In this document: positions 6,626-12,152 of the stretch, one piece after another | Position numbering within the stretch: position 1 is the stretch's first letter | Layout of the letters: every line of letters begins with the position of its first letter | Assembly (NCBI GenBank): GCA_045588795.1 | Contig: JAZNEY010000062.1 | Location: forward strand, 1-12,152 | Direction of reading: 5' to 3' | Source of the DNA: UMGS1908 sp045588795 | Lineage (GTDB): Bacteria > Bacillota > Clostridia > Christensenellales > UBA1242 | DNA length: 12,152 bases | Notes under the pieces: generated by a model | Database searches by the model: none | Seen by the model: only the letters and a program-made list of their open reading frames with translations | Told to the model about the DNA's origin: nothing | Position numbers and translations under genes: made by a program

Positions 6626-7090
6626 ATGCTTAGTCCAAAACATAAAGAGAATATTATCGTTGGAGTAGTAAGCTCGAATAAATTTAATTGGTACATTTTG
6701 CCGGTAACCGTTGCACTTTTAGATTTGTCTAAACTTAAAAGTAGCACAAGAGAATACTACTTGTCGCACACATCATTTAAAAATATTAGACAAGCCTCTC
6801 AAAATCTTTCAAGCGAGAAAGAAGTTAAAGAATTTATGCTTTCCATAAAACCATTTTTAGTTTTCAGCGAACAATTGTCAAATATGCTTGCGCACGCATC
6901 AAAAGGCAAAGGTAATTTTGCAAATGACTTTTGCCCTGCAATTCTTTATGATTTCGATAAATCAAAAATGTTATATTCAAGCGAAATTTTTGATGTTCAC
7001 GCAAGGTGCCTGCCCAATTTGTGGACAGCAGAGAAAACAAACTTTTTGGAAATCGTTCCAAGAAAGCACCAATTTTGGAAGCTCATATAA
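6626..7090 (+). CDS. Hypothetical protein, probably frameshifted near its 3' end
   Basis: An open frame of 154 codons from ATG 6626, with AAGGAGA five bases upstream and a promoter at 6578-6607. Residues 1-126 have good codon quality and end SSEIFDVHA. I do not recognise a family; there is a short hydrophobic stretch (about 22-33, WYILPVTVALLD) but no clear signal peptide. From about 7003 the frame quality falls. The frame entered after one missing base (7003-7131, 42 codons, ending NNGYYIHC and a TAA) has more purine-first and G-first codons and ends 3 bp before the convergent gene's stop. The ancestral protein was probably about 168 aa, with one A lost near 7003. The alternative is that this 154-aa product is genuine. 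Confidence 0.7.
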   Translation: MLSPKHKENIIVGVVSSNKFNWYILPVTVALLDLSKLKSSTREYYLSHTSFKNIRQASQNLSSEKEVKEFMLSIKPFLVFSEQLSNMLAHASKGKGNFANDFCPAILYDFDKSKMLYSSEIFDVHARCLPNLWTAEKTNFLEIVPRKHQFWKLI

Positions 7091-7134
7091 CAAGCGTAAA
7101 AGCAAACAATGGTTACTATATTCACTGTTAAAGT

Positions 7135-8289
7135 TTAACTTTTCCCACGCTCTTTTTGAATTTCACTGTCCAACTTATACCAATTAAGTATGGTTTTATA
7201 TATTTTGTTTGTTGCTTTCAAATTTACTTTTCTACCTATGATAACCTCTTTTTCTATATGTCCATCTGCACCATCTTTTGCAAGTCTAATTTTTAACTTG
7301 CCAGCTTTTAGGTTATCAAAAGCAAGATAGTAATTTACATATTGAGGAAACTTTTTCTTATTTCTAGCAAATTCAACAGCACCCTCGAGTTTTGCCTCGG
7401 GTGTTTCTTTTATCATCAAGAAAAGCAAATTTTTAAAGGCAAGTTTTGGGTTTTCTGCAAACCTTAAAAGCAGAGTCCTTGTCTTGTAGTTAGTTAAAAT
7501 TTGCTGATACTCCTGTCTGTCCTGTTGATTAAAAACTTGTAGTATTTGACTGTCAATCACAATGGTGTTTTTTGCGAGTCTTAAAAAGAAAAACAAAGTG
7601 TTCGTTCCCATTTCATTAGCGAATTTATACAGGCTTGTTAAATACTCCTTTTTGAGTGTTTTGTCGTTTTCAACCTTAACTTTTAAAAGTGATTTTAAAT
7701 ATTTTTCATCTTTACCATAAACCGCAAAGGAAAGGATTTCAAGTTCGCCGTTTATAAATGGCAAATAAAATTCTGCCATTTGTGAAACTTCATCACAACC
7801 AAAACAAGAATCTCCCTCTTCAAGCGATTTTTTTGTGTAAAACCTGTGATTTGCCACCTCCCACTTGTGAGGCTTTCCAATCCATTCGACAATATTTTCA
7901 TTCTCGACCGCCTCGGAATTGTATGCGAGGTATCTAACAATTTTTCCGCCCTCAGCACAACCAAATCTGCCAAAATCAAAATAGTCAACATTGGAAAAAT
8001 AATAGCACGGATTTTCTTTTGAGTTGTCCTTTAAATACTCTTGAACTTTCTTGTGCTCCACAACATTTGTCGCGTGCAATAACACAAACTCTCCCTGCTT
8101 TGACACAATATGAATGTATACTTTTTTATCCTTTCCAAAGACTGCATTTTCAAGCAATGAGCACAATGTTTTTGAGTTGAATTTTTTAATATTAACATCA
8201 ACTTTTTGAAACTCATTTAGAAAAGAAATATCTAATTTTTTCGAATATACAAAATTCGAATTTACCTGTAAATAATCAAAAATATTCAC
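7135..8289 (-). CDS. Hypothetical protein, 384 aa
   Basis: A soluble-looking protein of 384 residues from a GTG start at 8289, placed 8 bases after a GGGGGG ribosome site (8298-8303). An in-frame ATG at 8295 is too close to that site, and the GTG at 8334 lies inside a terminator hairpin. I do not recognise a family. The middle has a cysteine/glycine-rich segment (RFGCAEGGKIVRYLAYN, then EWIGKPHKWE, and a CFGC pair). The C-terminal third is basic and rich in Lys, Asn and Phe (EFARNKKKFPQYVNYY, then QKERGKS). No membrane helix or signal is seen. The CFGC pair could bind metal, but no second pair is visible. Its stop at 7135-7137 converges with the rightward gene, with no strong terminator between them. 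Upstream lies a terminator; I see no clear promoter before the start. Confidence 0.85.
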   Translation of the reverse strand: MNIFDYLQVNSNFVYSKKLDISFLNEFQKVDVNIKKFNSKTLCSLLENAVFGKDKKVYIHIVSKQGEFVLLHATNVVEHKKVQEYLKDNSKENPCYYFSNVDYFDFGRFGCAEGGKIVRYLAYNSEAVENENIVEWIGKPHKWEVANHRFYTKKSLEEGDSCFGCDEVSQMAEFYLPFINGELEILSFAVYGKDEKYLKSLLKVKVENDKTLKKEYLTSLYKFANEMGTNTLFFFLRLAKNTIVIDSQILQVFNQQDRQEYQQILTNYKTRTLLLRFAENPKLAFKNLLFLMIKETPEAKLEGAVEFARNKKKFPQYVNYYLAFDNLKAGKLKIRLAKDGADGHIEKEVIIGRKVNLKATNKIYKTILNWYKLDSEIQKERGKS

Positions 8290-8315
8290 TTTCATTACCC
8301 CCCAAAATGCATTAT

Positions 8316-8356
8316 CAAAACAAAATCTGCCCACATATGAAAAAGTGGACAGATTT
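8316..8356. terminator. Bidirectional intrinsic terminator
   Basis: Hairpin with arms AAATCTG/CAGATTT (8323-8329 and 8350-8356), one C/A mismatch, inner CCAC/GTGG and a 10-base loop. The minus strand continues TTTTGTTTTGAT (T-run 8316-8325) and the plus strand continues CATTTTTTATTTTA. It lies 6 bp beyond the stop of the leftward membrane-protein gene and probably ends that transcript. Confidence 0.75.
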
Positions 8357-8362
8357 CATTTT

Positions 8363-8689
8363 TTATTTTACATATTGAATGAAGTTGCTCCAAGTTCCTG
8401 GGAAGAATTGGAACACAACAATTAATGCCATTGCAGAGTAGAAAATAACTCTGATAAAGAATGGTTGACGACTTGTAACCTGAAGCCCAACCACAAGCAT
8501 AAGCGTTAGTGGTGCGTAGAATTTTAAAATGTTTAAAACATTCATAATTCCCGGACTTGATATAAACGCCCAGTTTGAATTAATTAAAAGCACCAAATAT
8601 AAGACAATTGTAAAAAATGCAATAGTTTCTGCTAAAAGCCCCAAAATGTCTGCAAAACCATTGCCTGTAACTTTATTTCTTTTAGACAT
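8363..8689 (-). CDS. Small three-helix membrane protein
   Basis: A 108-residue protein with a short basic N-terminus (MSKRNKVTGNG) and three predicted membrane helices: about 15-37 (GLLAETIAFFTIVLYLVLL), 47-70 (around FYAPLTLMLVVGL) and 77-96 (FIRVIFYSAMALIVVFQFF). The basic start suggests the N-terminus is inside. ATG with GAGGGGTG about 9 bases upstream. Its own promoter (8720-8748) and terminator (8316-8356) make it a single-gene transcript. I do not recognise a family. Direct repeats lie immediately upstream of its promoter. Confidence 0.85.
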   Translation of the reverse strand: MSKRNKVTGNGFADILGLLAETIAFFTIVLYLVLLINSNWAFISSPGIMNVLNILKFYAPLTLMLVVGLQVTSRQPFFIRVIFYSAMALIVVFQFFPGTWSNFIQYVK

Positions 8690-8719
8690 AATAAATCACC
8701 CCTCTTTTTTGATAAATCT

Positions 8720-8748
8720 ATTATATAGTTCACGAGAACAATTTGCAA
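8720..8748 (-). promoter_or_regulatory. Promoter of the small membrane protein gene
   Basis: Minus-strand TTGCAA (8743-8748) and a perfect TATAAT (8720-8725), spacing 17. Expected start near 8713, about 24 bases before the ATG. Three 12-bp direct repeats begin at the base next to the -35 box. Confidence 0.75.
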
Positions 8749-8793
8749 ACTTTTTAAACCACTTTTTAACAAACTTTTAAATTTTGTTAAAAA
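8749..8793. repeat. Three 12-bp direct repeats overlapping an 11-bp hairpin
   Basis: Three imperfect copies with exact 12-bp spacing begin at 8749, 8761 and 8773: ACTTTTTAAACC, ACTTTTTAACAA, ACTTTTAAATTT. The last two overlap an inverted repeat TTTTTAACAAA/TTTGTTAAAAA (8763-8773 and 8783-8793) with a 9-base loop. They lie between the divergent promoters at 8720-8748 and 8850-8879. Function unknown: operator, A/T-rich UP-like element, or chance in A/T-rich sequence. Confidence 0.55.
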
Positions 8794-8849
8794 CTTTGTT
8801 TTTAAACCCCTAAAACACACAAAAAACTGCGTATTTATGAATTTAGTTG

Positions 8850-8879
8850 TTTACAAATTTAATTTGAGTATGTTATTAT
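8850..8879 (+). promoter_or_regulatory. Promoter of the surface-protein gene pair
   Basis: Plus-strand TTTACA (8850-8855) and TATTAT (8874-8879), spacing 18. A start near 8886 gives a leader of about 32 bases before the ATG at 8918. The -10 region is embedded in an A/T run, so the exact hexamer is uncertain. Confidence 0.5.
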
Positions 8880-8917
8880 ATATATTGTACATACATTATT
8901 TATTAGCAGGAAATTAT

Positions 8918-9769
8918 ATGAAAAAAAGAAAGATTTTTATTCCAATACTCTCGGTGGTTATAGCACTACTTGGAGTACTTGGTGGATATATGATAGGCTC
9001 GCAAGTAGCTGGCAAAACTTTTATTAGCGACCAATACGCAAACCTTACAAGAGAAGAATTATTTGATGATATATCAAAACTAAATTACAAGGGCAAAACC
9101 CCAGACCAATTTACAGGTGCAGAGGTTTTTCAAATTTCACAAAAGATACTCTTGAGTTCAGATTACTATAAATCTGTTGGTTATGGCGTTCTTGACACAA
9201 GTCTTGGCGTGCAACAATCAACCTATACCCTTGATGAAAAGAAAGGCGACAACATTCACGTTGCTTTCGTAACTGCCAGCCCCTATGTAAAAGTTGCCCA
9301 GCAATCATACTTTCAGATTGGTGGCAATATTGATATGCAACACGGAAACAATAAAGATAGCGTTTATGAAAATGTTGTATGGACAGATAAATACGACCAC
9401 TACACTTGGGAAAGTTACATAGAAAAATTTGGAAGAGAAGCAAACATTAACACAACCTACATAATCTCAAACAAAACTGCCCTATCTCAATCTTTTGATG
9501 GAAAGAACGGAAACATCTATACATTTACAATTGAACTTGACCCGGTGCTTTCGACTTTCTCTTATGCAATACAGATGGGTGCAAATATGGGGATTGAAGC
9601 ATCATCAATCGTGTTTAGCAGGGTTGCGGTAACCTTTTCAGTTGATGAAAACTTCCGCTTGCTTGCACAAGACAAAATAGAAAATTATTCCTTCCCTATG
9701 TACGGAGTTACCGTATACTTAGAAGGAACTGTTCACAACGAAACTGTTTATACTGAAGGATTATTATGA
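8918..9769 (+). CDS. N-terminally anchored extracytoplasmic protein, 283 aa
   Basis: Starts at ATG 8918 with AGGAAA upstream; the longer open frame from 8837 would cover the promoter and has no ribosome site. MKKRK is followed by one hydrophobic helix (about 6-27, IFIPILSVVIALLGVLGGYMIG) with no signal-peptidase or lipobox motif I trust, so a membrane anchor with the rest outside the cell is expected. The outer part has SDQYANLTREELFDDISKLN, then a mostly beta-type region with many Tyr, Thr, Asn and Asp residues. It lacks cysteine, as exported proteins of such bacteria often do. I do not recognise a family. Its TGA stop overlaps the ATG of the 794-aa gene (ATGA), and that gene's ribosome site lies inside this one, so the pair is translationally coupled and probably works together. 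Confidence 0.85.
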   Translation: MKKRKIFIPILSVVIALLGVLGGYMIGSQVAGKTFISDQYANLTREELFDDISKLNYKGKTPDQFTGAEVFQISQKILLSSDYYKSVGYGVLDTSLGVQQSTYTLDEKKGDNIHVAFVTASPYVKVAQQSYFQIGGNIDMQHGNNKDSVYENVVWTDKYDHYTWESYIEKFGREANINTTYIISNKTALSQSFDGKNGNIYTFTIELDPVLSTFSYAIQMGANMGIEASSIVFSRVAVTFSVDENFRLLAQDKIENYSFPMYGVTVYLEGTVHNETVYTEGLL

Positions 9770-12150
9770 AACTAAAAAAAATTTTATTCAATGTTATAAT
9801 TTTCGTACTGTTCTTTGCTGGAACTTTTGCTTGCGTTATGTACGCAGGATATGCAAATATGAAACAGCAAGAACTTGAAAAACAAAGAACTAACGTAGAT
9901 GCTGGAAACAATGAGTTTTTAACATCACTTGTTCAAAACATAACAACAGCAGAAAGTCTTGGGGGAAATGTCTCTCTTAAAAGTACATCAGGCAGAACAA
10001 ACATTTCTGGAATAGTCGAACTGTCCAACAGTGGCGGGATTAAAGCCCACGCAACACTTAATGGATATTTTGAAAACACAGATATTGAGCTTGTCGCATA
10101 TTACATAACCGACACTTTGTATTTAACATATGAAAATATGAATATATCTTTCAATGTTGAAGATACCATATCTGCCCTATCTAGCATTTTGAATGGCGTA
10201 ACAGGTGGAAGCCTTTCTGAACTTATTAGCCTTGAAACTTTGCAAACAGCATTAACCGATATAAAAACAACTGAACTTGCATCAGGCGGACAAAAGGTCG
10301 AAATTTCAGTTCCATACATTGGTGATTTATATATTATAACTAACGCAAAAGATGTTCCTATCTTTATGAGTGCTACAAATGTTCAACTTAATAATGATGT
10401 ATACTCTCTAACTGTAAACCTAAACAGCGAAAGCAAACCATTCACTGTTGATACATCAATTTACTCACACATTGAAGTAAATAATTACAGTGAAATTATT
10501 TCAAGCATTGTTAAAATCATCACAGAGGGTGGCGCAACATTTGTCGGTAATATAATCTCAGAAAACCTACCTTATCCAATAGATGTTGAATTAACAATCA
10601 ATAAAGAACTCGAAATTTTGCTTTCTCTTCAATTAGATAATGTTAAAGCACAAGCATTTTACAGTGGAGATACCATTTACATTGATTTATTCAATAATAT
10701 TTTATCAACATCAGTTGATGACTTAATGAAATTGATAAATCATTACTCTTCAACTACAACATCAAATTTCGAACTAAAAGTTATTGATAAAAGCCAACTT
10801 GAACTTAACACGAGCATAGGCTCATTTACAATTGGTTTCGATATTCAAAATTCAAATCTTAATAACATCTATGTAAATGGTGCGGAATTTACAATTGACC
10901 TACAAAACATAGGCACTGTAAAAGAAATTAACTTCCCATATGAAAAAGCGAAAAACATTTCATATCAAAGCCTTTCATCAACAATTGATAAATGTATAAA
11001 CCTCATTTCTGCAAACAAATACAGCATTGAAATAAGTGGCAAGATCAATGATTTGCAAATATCTGGAAATTGCTACGCAGAGTTAAACCAAAATAAAACC
11101 TCAATTAAAAACTTTGCATTCTGTGGCAGACTTTCTGGGAAAACGCTTTCTTTATATTACACAGATGACTATTATTTTCTTTCGTATAATGGCACAAATA
11201 TTAAAGTTTCAAGTGAATGTGTAAACGACCTTATTGATTATTTTAGCAACGAAACACAAGTTGACTACATTGATTTTAATGATGTGATAGATTTTATAAA
11301 AAATACTGCAATAAAACTGCAAATCAACTCAAGCTCTTCTCTTTCACTTGTAAATGCGACATCTTCAATTTCTGCACTTTTAAGAGACAATGTAGCAGAG
11401 TTCAGTGCAACAAATATCTGCATTGCAGAAAACATTCTTTCTGTAAATGCTAAAATCTATACAAATAGCACGGCATTTAAAACATATCTGTCAACTCTTG
11501 ACAAGTGCAATTTCACAGATTGTTCAAAATCTGATGACCTTGTAAAAATTGTGGCAAACACAGCAAAACAATCTTCGGCAAGTTACACAGGAAATATAAG
11601 CATACAATTGATTCCATTTGAAATAGTAAATGTTGGTATTGACCTCAACACCTATTATCAAAACGGAAAACTCAAACTTGTGGCAAACCTTACAAATCTA
11701 CCAAGACAAACAGTACTTACAAGTTATAACACACTAACATACAAGAATCACAAAGCGACCGTTACAATCTATAATGGCAAAATAAATATAGTTCGAACAA
11801 TTGAAGAAAGATTCACCAATACAACAAGGATAGAAACCAATACAACCTACAACCTTAATCAAATCAATATTGATACATTAGGCGAAATAATGGGGCTATC
11901 TGCATATAGTCTTGGACTTATAAAAAACTCTTCTTCAAACAGCAACTTTGTAATTGACTCAGGAGCACTTGCAAAAGGAATTGAAAAAACAGACACCTCG
12001 CTTATTCTTTCAACAGATATTTTCAAGACAATTGGACTAAGCGAAGTTCAAACTAAACTTTACCACGACTCAAAACATCTAACCGAATTAGTTGTTGATT
12101 GTTCAATTAAAAACTCCTTGAAAATGCATATTTCACTTACAAAGAAATAA
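9766..12150 (+). CDS. Large modular surface or extracytoplasmic protein, 794 aa
   Basis: ATG at 9766 overlaps the previous stop; AAGGA lies 7 bases upstream. Residues 1-5 are basic and about 6-30 form a membrane helix ending around YAGYANMKQQ. C23 (TFAC) is a poor lipobox, so a transmembrane anchor is more likely than a lipoprotein. The remaining 760 residues are beta-rich, full of Ser, Thr, Asn and Ile, and repetitive. A recurring strand motif appears as DTLYLTYENMNIS (116-128), DTIYIDLFNNILS (302-314) and DDYYFLSYNGTNIK (467-480), each followed by a short helix containing a V.D/VND pair. This suggests three or four modules of about 165-185 residues (roughly 65-240, 255-400, 405-590, 600-790). 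The fold may be LolA/LppX-like (tentative). The stop TAA ends 2 bases before the window end. No known function. Confidence 0.88.
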   Translation: MKLKKILFNVIIFVLFFAGTFACVMYAGYANMKQQELEKQRTNVDAGNNEFLTSLVQNITTAESLGGNVSLKSTSGRTNISGIVELSNSGGIKAHATLNGYFENTDIELVAYYITDTLYLTYENMNISFNVEDTISALSSILNGVTGGSLSELISLETLQTALTDIKTTELASGGQKVEISVPYIGDLYIITNAKDVPIFMSATNVQLNNDVYSLTVNLNSESKPFTVDTSIYSHIEVNNYSEIISSIVKIITEGGATFVGNIISENLPYPIDVELTINKELEILLSLQLDNVKAQAFYSGDTIYIDLFNNILSTSVDDLMKLINHYSSTTTSNFELKVIDKSQLELNTSIGSFTIGFDIQNSNLNNIYVNGAEFTIDLQNIGTVKEINFPYEKAKNISYQSLSSTIDKCINLISANKYSIEISGKINDLQISGNCYAELNQNKTSIKNFAFCGRLSGKTLSLYYTDDYYFLSYNGTNIKVSSECVNDLIDYFSNETQVDYIDFNDVIDFIKNTAIKLQINSSSSLSLVNATSSISALLRDNVAEFSATNICIAENILSVNAKIYTNSTAFKTYLSTLDKCNFTDCSKSDDLVKIVANTAKQSSASYTGNISIQLIPFEIVNVGIDLNTYYQNGKLKLVANLTNLPRQTVLTSYNTLTYKNHKATVTIYNGKINIVRTIEERFTNTTRIETNTTYNLNQINIDTLGEIMGLSAYSLGLIKNSSSNSNFVIDSGALAKGIEKTDTSLILSTDIFKTIGLSEVQTKLYHDSKHLTELVVDCSIKNSLKMHISLTKK

Positions 12151-12152
12151 AT

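Noticed and set aside
7127..7139. Palindrome GTTAAAGTTTAAC at the convergent junction as a terminator
   Set aside because: The stem would be only about 4 bp once a loop is allowed; it mainly reflects the two facing TAA stops.
7004..7140. A reading frame with CPICGQQRKQ, resembling half of a zinc ribbon; a TGCC-TGCC tandem at 7007-7014 could have caused a shift into it
   Set aside because: Its codons have fewer purines (19/42) and G (5/42) in first position than the other shifted frame, there is no second CxxC, and it would run about 50 bp into the convergent gene.
8837..8917. Longer N-terminus for the 283-aa protein starting at 8837
   Set aside because: No ribosome site, it covers the promoter, and the typical basic-plus-helix start occurs at 8918 with AGGAAA before it.
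9766..9855. Lipobox around C23 of the 794-aa protein
   Set aside because: The residues before the Cys are T-F-A, not matching the usual L-A/S-G/A pattern, so a membrane anchor is preferred.

Overview
The window reads as a chromosomal stretch of a low-GC, Gram-positive-type bacterium, most likely a Clostridia-like Bacillota. This rests on strong purine-rich Shine-Dalgarno sites, frequent GTG/TTG starts, A/T-rich codons, use of TGG for Trp with TGA as stop (standard code), and a histidyl-tRNA synthetase with the RYDLTVP-type signature. No tRNA, rRNA, CRISPR array, transposase or phage gene is visible.

Left two thirds (34-6498), all leftward. A monocistronic MTA/SAH nucleosidase gene (mtnN) at the right end is closed by a good intrinsic terminator. 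Next comes a five-gene run from its own promoter: nucleoside hydrolase, a DAC/DisA_N-superfamily protein lacking a recognisable RHR motif, histidyl-tRNA synthetase, a membrane-anchored bacterial PH-domain protein and a Nudix hydrolase. The gaps are 13 to 45 bp. A strong consensus promoter (TTGACA-18-TAAAAT) then drives an unrecognised 232-aa gene that is stop/start coupled (TAATG) to a 30-residue helical peptide gene. A perfect 24-bp palindrome with a T-run sits at the window edge.

Middle (6499-8700). A compact divergent promoter region separates mtnN from a rightward hypothetical gene that looks frameshifted near 7001-7005; its restored reading frame would end 3 bp before the stop of a convergent 384-aa hypothetical gene. 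A bidirectional terminator separates that gene from a small three-helix membrane protein gene.

Right third (8701-12152). A 216-bp divergent intergenic region holds two promoters, three 12-bp direct repeats and an 11-bp hairpin. Two overlapping rightward genes (ATGA) follow. They encode N-terminally anchored extracytoplasmic proteins of 283 and 794 residues. The larger one is built of repeated beta-rich modules and is not recognised.

Functionally, the leftward genes suggest housekeeping plus nucleoside/nucleotide salvage and sanitation (MTAN, nucleoside hydrolase, Nudix) around a possible nucleotide-signalling protein. The right-hand pair looks like a surface module. The least explained items are the DAC-like protein, the motif-3 change in the HisRS, the frameshifted gene and the modular surface pair.
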